A DNA stretch of 64,000 bases from Prunella strophiata (Eukaryota > Chordata > Aves > Passeriformes > Prunellidae). The stretch lies in assembly GCA_036583965.1 (NCBI GenBank), contig JAZBQD010000022.1:2104001-2168000 (forward strand), in the 5' to 3' direction. Numbering within the stretch: position 1 is the stretch's first letter; the number at the start of each line of letters is the position of its first letter. Shown here one piece after another: positions 27,701 to 37,929 of the stretch. The position numbers and the translations under genes are program-made. The notes below the pieces were generated by a model. It did no database searches, had not been told where the DNA came from, and was given only the letters and a program-made list of their open reading frames with translations.

Positions 27701-30700
27701 AGATGCTGTTTTAGTTTAATGCTGATAAATTAATTCTTGCTGCCAATTCTGTAGCCACATTGCTTATCAGCTGCACAATTCAACCTCCACAGCAGGTTCT
27801 TTCCAAAGGGTTCATGGGGAAGTCAGCAATAAATCAGCAGCAACACATGGAACAGATGCCATTAACTGCACTACAGCTCTAACAGCTGATTTAGGAACCA
27901 GCTCTCTAAAACCTGGAAGATTTTTCTGATGCTTGACACGTAGATTTATGTCTGTACAGTGGTCTCTTTATAAGAATGGGGAGAAAAAGTTGTATTTTTG
28001 TGGAAAAACTTACTTTTTTCTGAGCCAGAGCATCCTCCAGTTGTTGCAGTTCCCCTGTTACTTTCAGCACTTGTTGCTCTGCATCTCCAATTTCACTTTG
28101 CAGTTCTTCTAATCTTCTTTGTGCTGCAGACAAAAGAAACTCAACACAAAACCCCAAATCCCACAAAATACATTACAATATTGTGTCTAACACTGGCACA
28201 CAGCTGTGTATGAACACATTAATCAGCACAGCATTAACACAGTGATAATCACAGCTAATACATTCTGCTTTCTCACAAAGTATGTCCAAAGTTTATTTAA
28301 CAAGTACTATACAATTAAATTCATGCATCAAACATGAAACCTCCCTAGAACTGTGTTTTCACTAACATGTAATGCTCTCATTCTGAGTTATCTTAAAATA
28401 ACAGCAGTAAGAAACTGTAGCAGTTTTGACACCAAAAACGCATCAAGTCCAGTGTTTAACAATCACAGCACCTCCAGCCTTTGACACACTGTTTCTATTC
28501 TGATGTCTAGCATGTGACCACTGGACTAAACCACACTGACACACATGTTTTTATCTTTATTTGATAAAAAAATAAAGTTTTACCTGAATTAATCTTTTCT
28601 TTCTTATCGTGCAGTATTTCATCTAGACTTTGGAGATGTGATTCCAGCTGGGGTTTCCTAGAGGAGTCATCTTCCTCCTGTTGCATCTTCCCAACCTGCA
28701 GCTGCTGAGCTTTGTCAGAGATGTAGCCTTCCCTTATGAACATATTTCTTTTGTACCTGGCCTTGCCAATGTAGGGACTTTCACCAGGTACATCATCAAG
28801 TTCAACCTCCTGAAATGTAAGAAGCAGAGTCTTTATCTCAGAACTATGGCTGCAGTACAACTCTTAACATACATTTAGTTCTCTTATCAAGCATAAAAAG
28901 GAAAACTAATTTGAAATTGGAAGAATAAGAAGATATATTATACTTCACATTTTTGGCCTTGAACATCGTTATTTTATAATGGAATTAAAACCAAACAAAC
29001 CCAACTGAGGTGTGCCCAGTTTGTTGCAGATGTCTGGAGGAACTTTTTCTTAGTATATTAAATTTACTTAAATTATGTTTAGTCCATTATGTTGTTGCAC
29101 TTAAGTTTACTCAGACAAAACCTAATTGTAGTCAATGATTACTGATCTTTTTTTATGGATTTATTCTGGCATTTTTATTTGCAAGTATGACAGAGGTTGG
29201 GCCTTTAATAAAGCAGTATCTATTAGACTATAGCAAAACTAGTAAGGTTTTTATTTTCCAAGTTGAAGAATCAAGGGAAACAGCAATAACAAGATCCATG
29301 ATTTTAAAATTATTACCTCTGAGGGGAAATAATTTAAAGGCTCAAATTTGGCATCGATCTTGTAAAAGGCCAGCTCCTGCTCCAGCTCATACTGCTTCTG
29401 GCAAGCCCGGGTCAGCTCCACTGTCTTCTGCTTCAGCTGAGGAACCACAAACCCAGTGAGAGCCACTCCTGGAATTCACTCATCACTGGCACACACAGTG
29501 CAGCTCCACAGAGGGCAGGGCACAGCCCTTAATGTGGGAACAAAGCTCACAGCACAATTCAGCATCAAGGATATCACAAAGGGCAATTTTACAATGGTGA
29601 CTAAGAGGAGACAAAAGCCCCACAATTAGTAGAATACAAATGATCACATGAAAGGCCTTTTAAGTTTATGTACATCAAAGTGACAAGTTTATTTTTAAAC
29701 CTAATTTAGGATAAAGCAATAATTTGGGTATGATCCTTCAGCAAAATCTAGGCCAAAATAACCAATATATTTACTGCTACTAGTGAGCATGAAGGCTATT
29801 AAGACTAATGATCTGCTAAAAACCAAAAATATCTCAATTGTCAAGAGTACAAAGTCTATGTATTTTATTTTAGCTTAACCATGTGCTAGATTGGTTTTGA
29901 GGTTATTTTTAAGTAAAGGTCCATCATGTGATTTCTTTTTAAATCAACTTTTCACACTGAATACCTGAAGGAGAACATGCAGCACAATTCCAATAGAGAG
30001 TGGAAAGCAGAACTAATGGAGGAAAAGAAATAGAACAGGAAAGGCTTAAAGAAAGATTTCAAAACCTGATAAATGTCATGCAAAAATTAACTCTGTTTCA
30101 GAGAAAAGGGGAAAAAAATAGCAAGAAAATTGTATTCCAAACCATAGTGAATATACAATCTCACTGGGACACTTGATAATAATGTTGCTACTTCAGGGAA
30201 CGTGCAAATACATCCTAGAAATAAAAGCAACCATGCAACCCAGGGGCACAGTGGGGCTACCTTGAGTGAGGAACAAAGGCTCTGCAGGAAGGGGACTGTG
30301 ACAAACCCAGACACCAGCTAAAGGGAGACAGAAGTGAGCCAAGTTTGTCATCCAAAGGAGAAGAGAGGGTTCAGGCTGCAAAGTGTTTGCTGCTAAATCT
30401 CCTTTTACTGCAAACTTCATTTTAGGAGCAGACTGCTGGTTAGTGTGTGTGTGCTCAGAGAAACAGCTGTAGAAGTACCAGGTATGAGAGTCTGAAGGAT
30501 AAAATTTTAGAGGACAAGTCTAACAGGATAAAATCCAAATATTAATCTCCCATCAGGTCATTCACAATCCAGCACTCTCAAGTCAGTAGGACTTTGCCTG
30601 CATTTTATGGCTACCACTGGAAGAGACTCAAACATAAGACTTTAGGATGATGTGAATAAAACACAATTAAACTGGTGAGCATTACCCAAAATAATAATCA

Positions 30701-33700
30701 AGGGCTATTTCTGACATACAACTTGTGTGCACATCTTGGTTTTGTAAAAGTGGCAATTTTCTTCCTTATTGCAGCAGCACCTCAGAGTTCAGTGCAGCAG
30801 TCAGAATATCCAGCAATTCAGCAGCTTAACCTTTCATCAACAGACAAAATTTTAAACAGAAATACATAAATAATTACTAGAAACAAAGAAGTTATTATAA
30901 ATCACAGGAGTGATACTGAGTGCTGCTTCCATATACTTAACTTTTTCCACAGAAAGAATATTGAAGGTCAATAATCACTCTCTAAAGAGTTGGAAGTCTC
31001 TCAGTTTTAAAATTAAATTTTTGAACTCTCACATCGACAGCTCTGTGTCTGTTCCCTTAGTGCCAGGGATTATCTTACCAGCTCATTTTTGGTGCCCAGG
31101 TCCCTCTGTAGCTCTTCAAAGCTTTGTCTCTGCTGCACAGCCTTTTCCTTCAGTGACTTGTTGAGCTCATCTTGATGCTGAAGTTGCTCAAGCACTTTGG
31201 TCTGGTTGAGTTTCACACTCTCCATCTCCTTTTTTGTGTTCTCCAACTCTTTTTCCAATTTTTCTACCTCTTCTGAAAAACAAAATCAGAGAAACACTCC
31301 AATAGACAAGTCTTTTCCTTCTAAACTTAAATTTTGTGTCATTCACTTAGGATTCAACAGATTATTACCCAAATTAAACCTCTCCAGAGCTTCCTGCCTG
31401 TCATGGTTTGTCACTGGCTGTCCATCCAGGTTTTCCAGTGCCCTCAGGTGGAATATGGTGTACAAGCAGTAGTGAGGCAGACTTGCAACTGGGTTTCCAG
31501 CAAGGAACAGAGAGGTCAGATCTTGCAGAGGCTTTAGTTTAGCTATATCATGGAGCTACATCAAAGAGAAACAAAACAAGGATTAGACATCCTTCTGAGA
31601 AGAATTAAACCCCCAGGAGTAAATTTCTGATTATGTAGAATGGTCTGTATTAAAAGATTTATTTTAACCTTTATGCTAAAGAATAATCTCCAAAAACCGT
31701 ACCAGAATACACAGTATTATGACTAAAGTAACTTCTTAAAATCAAATTATTTCCTCTATAAAAAATGCCACTGCAAAGAGTGTGAATGCAATCAAGCTTT
31801 ATCTTGATAATGTCAAGATACCAAGGCCTGTGGATGAATAACCCCCCAAAAAGTTATGCTTTCCCAAACAACATAATATGGGTTTGTATCTTCACTACCT
31901 GCACAACAGGAGTTTCTCTAATAAATAACTTTATTAGGCTCCCAACTGCTGCATTTCACAGCAGACTGTGTGGAAAGACACTCAGCAATTACCCAGAGGA
32001 AGTCAAGCAGTGTAAATACCCCAGCTGACTTCATGCAAAGACTGAACAATGCCTGTTCCTAACGACAATCACTTACTGAGGACACTTTATTCTGTTTCAA
32101 ATTCAGGCAGCGACAATCACTTACTGAGGACACTTTATTCTGTTTCAAATTCAGGCAGCGCAGGGATCTCAGTTTCTTCCCTACCCACACAGGAATGTGC
32201 TCGATCTCATTCCCTGCCAGGTTCAGCCTCTGTAGGTTCTGCAAATGTTCAATGCCTTCAATTTTGCTGAAAATGAGAAGGAAAATGGAATTTGTCATGA
32301 ATCACAGCAAATCTGAAGTGAAACTGAGGCATTAGGGATAAACAAAACAAAATCTGTCACAATTAATTAATCCAAGAGATCAGCAAAACCATTATTTAGT
32401 GCCTTGGACAATTGAAATGAAATTACACCAGCTTATTTACAAGTACTAAATTAAGACCAAAAATCACAGCACAATTTTCTGCCATTGTCTCAAACTCATT
32501 ACTTTTGCATAAATTCTTAATTTCAATGTTAACATTATTTTAATGTGTGGGAACTCCATTTTAACAGGCAAAACTTGCTCTTTCTCTCCCGACAACACAA
32601 TGGGACGAAGATCAATCAAAATAAAGTTGATTTGTAGGGTTTTTTTTTTCCCCCATAAAAAGGAAGCATCAGCTATAAACTGACAGCATGAAGAGCTACA
32701 TTTTTAGTGTTTTCATTAAAATTATTGAGGAAACCATGCTAGGCTGTAGTTTACTTGAGCACTTTTTATGAGTATGTGTGAACATTAAGTAAACCATGAG
32801 TATTATGACAAAGTACAGCTGGATGTGCTCCTGCGACTGTGCTGTTTTTGGGTATACATGAGCTGTAAATAACCAAAGTGTGAAAACAGAGCAGGAGCTA
32901 AAAGCTGCTTTGCCCTTTTCCATTCCTGTTGAGAGAGGAAGTTGTGTGAATGCAACATGTAGAAATGAACTCTGGGGTTTTACTCACTTCCCATTGTAAA
33001 TGTCCCCACTGAAATGGCAGCCTCTCTGCTGCAAAGGCAGTTTCACAATAGTAAAGATCATAATTCATTGACAGAAAAATTAAAAGCAATTAAGAGTTTT
33101 GCTACTGCATGAACCACTACCCTTCAACACTTTAAACAAGACACCAGGCTCTCAAAAGAGCTCAAAAGCAATTTAGGGAATTTATGGCCTGTCTGATCAA
33201 GCCCATTCAGCTTCCTTTCCTAAAAGAAAAACTTATTATATTACCTGTAATAATAAACAGTAAAATTTTAATTAATTTTTAATGCACTTAATTGGGTTAT
33301 TGCCCACTCTTCGTTGTGGTATCTGGAAACTTGCACTGCTGGCTTGGTTTCCAAGGAAAACAAATTAAACCACAGCCATGTACACTGACAGCACTTCCCA
33401 GAACTATTTATTCTTCTAATACCTCAGAGCTTGTGCTTTTTAAAAAGACCTCAAAGCCTCTTAGACTTGACATACAACTGGGAAACTCACCCCAAGTGTT
33501 CAGTCCTGTGAGAGAACTCACTTAAGCAGGAAAGGAAATCAGCTTTGTTGGCCCTGGGCTCTCCAAAGCCTGTGGTGTCTCCTCTTACCTGATTCTGTTG
33601 TTGGACAAGTTGAGCTCACGCAGCTTCAGCAGTTTATCCAACTTCTCAATCTTCTCTATTTGGTTGTTGCTGAGGTTTAGCACCTCTAGTTTAGAGCACT

Positions 33701-34891
33701 TTTCCAAATTTTCTATGTACTAAAGAACAGAAAATCCCTTAGCAGAGGGTTTACAGTTTTTTTAAAGAGAAAAGCAGCTTTCTATTAATTAAAAATACCA
33801 AGTATTCTAGTATTTTTTTTAATCACAGTTCATTGTGGTGTTCTATAACCCCACTTTAGGTACAGTCTTCTACAGTGTTGGAAAGCTGGATTTTAAATTT
33901 ACAGTGGGCTAGTCTTCATCTATATAAAAAGCAACACGTTATTAAAAAAAAAAAAAAAACACACAAAAAAAAATCCCAAACCAACCAAAACCAGCACAAT
34001 CCAAAACCTAAAAAATTACACTAACTCATCTGTTTTAAACATCATTCTAATGAATCAGGTTTTTTTCTTATGCTCAAGTCTCCACTGCCTTTTCTTTAAC
34101 AGAAGCTGGCTGCAGAACTAGGCTAACAGAATTAGACTGTGCTGTTTACATCCACTTAAAATAAGCCTGTATTTAACAATAAATGGTAATTATTCTGAAC
34201 TGAGCTTAATTTCCAGTTTTTTCCAAAACCTTACCTTAAACTTCTTGTCCCCATCCTTTGGGGAAGAAAGATTCAGTGAGCTTATACATGCCAGATTTTG
34301 CTGTTTTGACAGACCCTTTATGAGGGGTTCAGTTAGATACTTAACTCCGGGGCTAACACCATTTTCACCTGAAATTAAACAGAAGGTATTGATGATGTTT
34401 ATCTTTTCTTTACACTGAATACTGGAAAAACATTGAAAATTATCCCCCCCAGAAGCATTTACAGGAATGAGTAAAAGTCTCATTATTCTCCCCTGCCTTC
34501 ATTACTCCCACTTCCACATTTGTGTTCAAAAAAAAAAAAAAAAAAGAACAGATTAAAGCAATTTTTTCGGGCTTCTTTCCAGCAGATCATACATCTTTAA
34601 TCACACAATTCACACAACACTGGCTTTTAATGCTTGTGGTATGTGCTTGGATACCATTGTTATTGACTACACAATACCTTTCTGAAATTTAAAAGCAGCT
34701 CCAACATTTTCTGCTGGAATATCCCACTGTTGGGGTCTCTGCTCCATGCTTTTGGGAGCACCTGGGGGTGTCTGTTGGCCAAGGCGTGGACGTGTGGCAC
34801 CAGAACTGACAGGTGACATTAGCTGAGGTATCTTGGATGCTGGTGCCTGTGGTTTTCTGCCTGAATCTTTCCTTACAGAGCCTTTCTTCAT
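9517..34891 (-). CDS. CNTRL: Centriolin (CNTRL/CEP110), near-complete coding region
   Basis: Centriolin is a large coiled-coil protein of the subdistal appendages of the mother centriole. It is also needed at the midbody for abscission. The coding exons, in transcript order from high to low coordinates, add up to about 2314 codons before the uncertain last exon; human centriolin has about 2325 residues. The start is ATG at 34891, giving MKKGS as in mammals. Exon borders are listed in the segment entries below. All are GT-AG except one GC-AG intron after 16128. Exons 24123-24344, 23332-23509, 16695-16836 and 10835-11105 are each one base too long for their phases, so the frame as written breaks there. 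The rest of the protein is well conserved, so I read this as a functional gene with either sequence errors or real lesions. Confidence 0.95.
9733..10330 (+). repeat. 42-bp minisatellite (GGGGACAC / GGCCAGGGTCACAGAGG units)
   Basis: Copies of a roughly 42-bp unit combine GGGGACACGGGGCTGGGGACA with GGCCAGGGTCACAGAGG. CCAGGGTCAC recurs at 9734, 9776, 9818, 9860 and 9902 with exact 42-bp spacing, then less regularly to about 10330. It is G-rich on the + strand and lies in the CNTRL intron just before the exon at 9720. Because 42 is a multiple of three, several frames stay open; none is a gene. Confidence 0.97.
10695..17994 (-). CDS. CNTRL: CNTRL exons for the C-terminal coiled coil
   Basis: Exons are 17786-17994, 17433-17625, 16974-17104, 16695-16836, 16453-16579, 16128-16292, 15256-15415, 15032-15147, 14332-14549, 13781-13938, 13444-13517, 12893-13081, 12314-12539, 11928-12133, 11525-11665, 10835-11092 (or 11105) and 10695-10757. 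Marks include EIECAERTLLKRRAELREAD, KLQHEQKINELEKTQVA and DEQWRGEARREKLQQHEDRL. Exon 16695-16836 has one extra base. Exon 10835-11105 has one too unless a poor acceptor 13 nt further in is used. The donor after 16128 is GCAAGT, and the donor after 10695 is a weak GTGCCA. Exon 11525-11665 keeps length and phase but has lost coiled-coil character. Confidence 0.92.
18157..18467 (-). CDS. CNTRL: CNTRL proline-rich exon
   Basis: This 311-nt exon encodes a proline/glycine-rich insert between coiled coils: SPFVPPPGTVIYTALPDG, repeated VYGPPP, IHGPPP and VYGPLPPNF motifs, then PLIPLGVLHCNVPEHQDL. The same insert, with the same closing MGVLHCNVPEH-like sequence, is present in mammalian centriolin as I recall it. 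Other frames of this exon are also open because of its low complexity, but only this one matches. Confidence 0.93.
18701..24921 (-). CDS. CNTRL: CNTRL exons for the central coiled coil
   Basis: Exons are 24768-24921, 24123-24344, 23332-23509, 22916-23050, 22680-22825, 22068-22274, 21455-21635, 21027-21206, 20393-20509, 19956-20100, 19349-19488 and 18701-18884. Conserved marks include RIAKETEEIKDLEQQLTDG, EVVAMDAENMRK, SMEEIQGLADQQLQEADEEK and GGYWYYLP. Two exons (24123-24344 at 222 nt and 23332-23509 at 178 nt) are each one base over the length that the flanking phases demand, and the frame breaks inside homologous sequence. All other exons here keep frame. Confidence 0.92.
22390..22640 (-). 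mobile_element. CR1 LINE fragment, antisense to the + strand
   Basis: The + strand reads GGTTGGAAAAACCC, then CATCAAATCCAACCACTCCC, then CACCACTGCCCTGTTCCAATGC. This is the reverse complement of the 3' end of an avian CR1 element. It sits in the CNTRL intron between exons 22274 and 22680. Ends are approximate and no target-site duplication was identified. Confidence 0.85.
26002..26070 (-). CDS. CNTRL: Candidate alternative first coding exon of CNTRL
   Basis: Inside the large intron between exons 27355 and 24921 lies ATG at 26070 followed by 23 codons (MNSRSGVGRS to KDKGKA) and a strong GTAAGT donor. The exon ends in phase 0 and would join the exon at 24921 (AHMKAQK) in phase. It lies directly downstream, on the - strand, of a GC-rich promoter-like block. 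This would make a short centriolin lacking the LRRs and first coiled coil. No similarity beyond this logic is claimed. Confidence 0.5.
26071..26330 (-). promoter_or_regulatory. CNTRL: Internal CpG-rich block, possible alternative CNTRL promoter
   Basis: This stretch is far richer in G+C and CpG than the surrounding introns. It contains repeated GCTCCGCTCCCGTTCCCG-type segments on the + strand and GC-box-like sequence. It sits just upstream, on the - strand, of a start codon followed by a donor site. There is no obvious TATA box. The repeated CCGTTCCC units (26197-26275) may also be a degenerate tandem repeat. Confidence 0.45.
26328..26486 (+). repeat. (GGGAA)n pentanucleotide array
   Basis: About 30 tandem copies of GGGAA run uninterrupted to about 26440 and then with small variants (GGAAGG, GGAGGAAGG) to 26486. 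One strand is entirely purine. It lies within a CNTRL intron beside the candidate internal promoter. Confidence 0.98.
27355..31272 (-). CDS. CNTRL: CNTRL exons for the first coiled-coil block
   Basis: Exons are 31079-31272, 29317-29436, 28584-28809, 28014-28123 and 27355-27549. They encode heptad-rich helix (for example KLEKELENTKKEMESVKLNQ) and the highly conserved stretch LTRACQKQYELEQELAFYKI, followed by SPYIGKARYKRNMF. Phases join without breaks. The long intron 29437-31078 shows no further exon or recognisable repeat. Confidence 0.93.
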
Positions 34892-34923
34892 TGCCACAAA
34901 TGCTGGGTATCACATGGCAATAC
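31369..34923 (-). CDS. CNTRL: CNTRL exons for the N-terminal leucine-rich repeats
   Basis: Exons are 34678-34923 (coding from 34891), 34235-34368, 33589-33719, 32125-32266 (or to 32077) and 31369-31555. After a low-complexity start, the protein shows leucine-rich repeats such as KLEVLNLSNNQIEKIEKL, LRELNLSNN and LQRLNLAGNEIEHIPVWVG, closed by a cap containing LPHYCLYTIFHLRALENLDG. This is the LRR module that precedes the coiled coil in centriolin. The fourth exon carries a 48-bp tandem duplication that includes its donor site. Confidence 0.93.
32063..32159 (-). repeat. CNTRL: 48-bp tandem duplication of a CNTRL exon end and its splice donor
   Basis: Positions 32064-32111 and 32112-32159 are identical. 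On the - strand each copy holds CTGAATTTGAAACAG, AATAAAGTGTCCTCA and a GTAAGTGATTG donor. Use of the upstream donor ends the exon at 32125. Use of the downstream donor ends it at 32077 and adds 16 in-frame residues (VSDCRCLNLKQNKVSS). Both outcomes keep phase 0. Confidence 0.95.
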
Positions 34924-36070
34924 CTGGAAGAACTGAAACAAGTATCAGTCTGTGTAGAAAGCTAAATCTCAAAGGTTTGCATGACAACAAAGGTGCTACA
35001 GAAGTGTGAGATTCACCTACGATTATCAACTAAATAATTACTTAGTGCAATACAACACAGAAGCTGCCAAAAAACACATCTCCAATGGGTGCCAGCTTCC
35101 AGTTTTCCTGGCACTGGGAAGAATTTTACCTTTATACTGCACAGCCCCAGGGACTGATTGAGCAGCTCTGTGTTTGCAGCTCCTCTTCCTCCTGTCCTGC
35201 AGGCTGTGGTTTACACAAAGCCTGCCAGCTCTGGAGATGCTCTCAGCTCAGGCTAACAGAGCTGGCAGGGGCACAAACAGAGGATTGGATCCCAAAGCTT
35301 GAAATCACCCACTTTGCAGTAAGAACAAATGCAAGCAGAAAAAGGCAACCGAGAAAGAAAAATTAGGATCAGTTTAGCACTGGCATTCCCAGAGTTTTCC
35401 TTTCTGCAAACAAACTCTCCTGTGAGTGCCTGGGAAATTCCAGAGAATGTTAACAGAAACCTCCCTCGGTGATGAACATATTTCCCCAGGGGTAAGTGCA
35501 GGAAAAGTCATGTACTCTGTGTGACAAAGCCCTTGCTAGCAACCATCTCCAAGGGACAGAGCTTTACTAACACCTCCACCCACTGAACAAGCAGCACATT
35601 TTAAGACATTCTTTAAGATAGAAAGCTCTTCTTTTAGGGGAACTTGGAGCTTTGTCAGTGATGACATTGTGCCTTGAGAATATGTTCTTCATTGTGATGG
35701 ATTTGTTTTTTCTCTGAAATTGGAAAGGAAATAAGGACAAGGGAAGGTGGGGCAAGAACAAGGGCCACTGTTTTCTATCCAAGATTTGGAAACACAATTC
35801 ATACAGGACCAGGACAGTGAGACTGGAAGGTGCAGGAGAGGGAGAAAGATGCTGGCGCGCTACCGAAAAGCCACATTGGGGCGTTCCTTCATGTTCCAGA
35901 GAGCGCAGTTCGTGGTTTCACCGCTGCTTCCTGAGGACAGGCAGCGCCTTCGCAGTGACAGCGCCGTGTGCTCGCAGCCCCCATCCCCTCCCGGTGCCCG
36001 CCTCAGGGCGATCCCGCCGCGGCCGCGGGCCGCCCCCTCAGGCCTCCGCTGTGATTACCTGCGTTGACAT
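34889..36070 (-). promoter_or_regulatory. CNTRL: CNTRL upstream ORF whose stop overlaps the main ATG
   Basis: If exon 36059 is joined to exon 34923, ATG at 36070-36068 opens a 15-codon frame (MSTQ, then VLPCDTQHLWQ). It ends at TGA 34890-34888. The main start ATG is 34891-34889, so stop and start share bases as ATGA. This arrangement favours termination-reinitiation and could limit CNTRL translation. It depends on the inferred splice. Confidence 0.45.
34924..36058 (-). other. CNTRL: CNTRL intron 1
   Basis: Between the start-codon exon and the CpG-island exon I see no coding exon or recognised repeat. Open frames of about 75-100 codons at 35085-35366 and 35567-35797 lack similarity and splice support. 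Confidence 0.6.
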
Positions 36071-36420
36071 GGTAACGCCGTCTCACCGCTCGCCGCCGCG
36101 GCGCGGGCGGGCAGGGCGGCCTCGCAGCGCTCCCGAAGGATGTCACCGGTTCTCAACGCACCTCTCCGCCGCCTCCTTCCCCTCGGCGGGCGATCTCCGC
36201 CCGCACCGCCGAGCCCCGGCTGCTGCGGCTCCTTTAAGGGCGCTCCCTGAGGGGCCGCCCCGCCGCCATTTTGTCCGGTCGGCGGCCGCGGCGGGTGCGG
36301 CTGAGGGGCGGGGCCTCGCCCAAGCCCCGCCCCTGAGCCTTTCCCGCCGAGGAGGCCCCGCCCCCTCCTCGCCATTTCCCGCCGCGTCCCCTCAGGGGGC
36401 GCCCTCAGGGATTTGTGGTA
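35840..36420. promoter_or_regulatory. CpG-island promoter of CNTRL, possibly shared with C5
   Basis: This block has dense CpG, GGCGGG/CCCGCC GC boxes and CCGCCATTTTGT-like promoter sequence (36270-36280), and stands out sharply from AT-rich flanks. It contains the CNTRL first-exon donor at 36059. C5 starts on the opposite strand about 1.4 kb away. Open frames across the island are composition artefacts. Confidence 0.8.
36059..36100 (-). other. CNTRL: CNTRL non-coding first exon (5' end not defined)
   Basis: On the - strand a good donor, AACGCAG|GTAATC, ends an exon at 36059 inside the CpG-rich block. It pairs with the acceptor before 34923, where the start-codon exon begins. The transcription start is not visible; the upper limit given is nominal. 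The exon contains ATG at 36070, which opens a short upstream ORF. Confidence 0.55.
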
Positions 36421-36439
36421 AATAAAACCCAAATCCCTG
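36406..36439. repeat. Perfect 10-bp inverted repeat at the edge of the CpG island
   Basis: CAGGGATTTG (36406-36415) and CAAATCCCTG (36430-36439) are exact reverse complements separated by a 14-nt AT-rich loop. The structure lies at the boundary between the CpG island and AT-rich intergenic DNA. Confidence 0.85.
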
Positions 36440-37864
36440 TGTAATATATAAACAATAAAGCCGAAATCACTCTATAAACAAGAAAACCTTGAGGGGTTTT
36501 GGTTTATTTCAAACCCGAGCCGCTGGATAAACAATAAAACCCGCTCTGCTGATAGGTGTTTTTTCCTTACCTGTACTCTGTGTGTCATGTTAGCATCTCA
36601 CTGTGAAATTGCATATAAATGAGCTTTATTGTAAATACACAGTTTATTTACAATTGTAAACTCTGCGTGTCCGGTCTAAATCACAGTTATTTTCACACAG
36701 GCATGTAAATAAATCTCTTTAACACTTGGACTGTGTTAGTTCAGCATCTAATTAAGTGTGAAATGCAGGGTTGAAAAACCAGGAGGCAGTGTCTCTAAAA
36801 AATGTAGGGAAGGAACATAATTAGATTTAAAAAACACTAGTTCAGAGTACTTTTAAAGAGAGACTTTTAAAGCATTTCCCAGTGTTCACTATTTGTGCCG
36901 TTTCATTTACATACCACCCCTATTGGCATTTAATGATATGTATGTTGGCCGCTCATTTTAATAATGTCAAGCATCTTACATTTTATAAGCTTTTGTTCTA
37001 TTATTGCTTCTCTTCTAGTTCATTACATTTCATGAGAAGCTGACCTGATTGTAATTTCACTTTTTATCTATCAGAAACAGTTTTGTAAACACTTTTCCCG
37101 TAAAGGTTGACCGCAATATTTGTTTTAAACTTCAGCATTCTTGCACAACTTTATTTAACTTTACATAAACCTATTTGTTGAGGTGCTATCCCAGATATCA
37201 GGCCTGCAAAGATTTTGTTACCAATGGTTGTGGGGGGTTTTTTGCAAATTTTTTCAATCTTTTTTTTTGCAAAGTGCTGTTTAAAATAGCGCATGTTGAG
37301 GTATTGTGCCCTAATATTTCTGTATTGCAGGTTTTATTTGTAATGGAAGTGGTCAGAAAGTTGGTATAATCTAGAATAAAAATGACTAAGAGAAATTTGT
37401 AAGGGAAAAGTTATTTCAAAACAACAAAAAAATTATGCTGGCCTAAACACATCCACACATTGTCTGATATAACTCAAAGCTTTTTTGCTTCAGACACAAA
37501 TTTAAACTCACTTTAATTTAAAAGAAAAAAAAAAAAATTAGTAAGGACAAGCTGAATCTATTTTTTTGTTTACTGGGGTTTTTTCTACCTCTGAAAATTA
37601 TTTTATTATGCAGCTGTCAGAAGGAAAGTGAGGACTGACACAGGATTGCTGTGGTCATATTAAAAATTGAAATCCTAAATTAAAAAATTACTAAGTTTAG
37701 CAGCTCTGGCTTCCTCAGGAAGTGGCAATAATATTTTAGTAAAGAATGATCTGCCATTAATTATTAACTGTGAGTGAAATGTGTTGGCATTTCTGCTCAC
37801 CCACAGCAGAGGCTGTTTAACCCACCCTCATTGACATCTATGGTTTGCTCTTGTCCCAGACACA
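36421..37864. other. Intergenic region between CNTRL and C5
   Basis: This AT-rich stretch has no recognisable gene. It should contain the C5 core promoter and 5' UTR, but I cannot place the start site. A region of TATAAACAATAAA-like words lies at 36445-36540 next to the CpG island. Confidence 0.6.
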
Positions 37865-37929
37865 ATGACTATTTTAATATATTTTATTGTTTTACTATTT
37901 TCTGGAGTGACTTTCGGCCAAGAGAAAAC
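37865..37929 (+). CDS. C5: C5 signal-peptide exon
   Basis: ATG at 37865 opens a hydrophobic leader, [18 protein letters not shown], followed by QEKT at the expected mature start. The donor is AC|GTAAGT in phase 2. Mammalian C5 mature beta chain also begins with QEQTYV-like sequence as I recall. The 5' UTR border is not resolved. Confidence 0.9.

Noticed and set aside
35817..36432. Frames of up to about 200 codons in the CpG island on both strands
   Set aside because: CpG-rich DNA has few stops. The proteins are low-complexity alanine/arginine/proline and overlap the CNTRL promoter.
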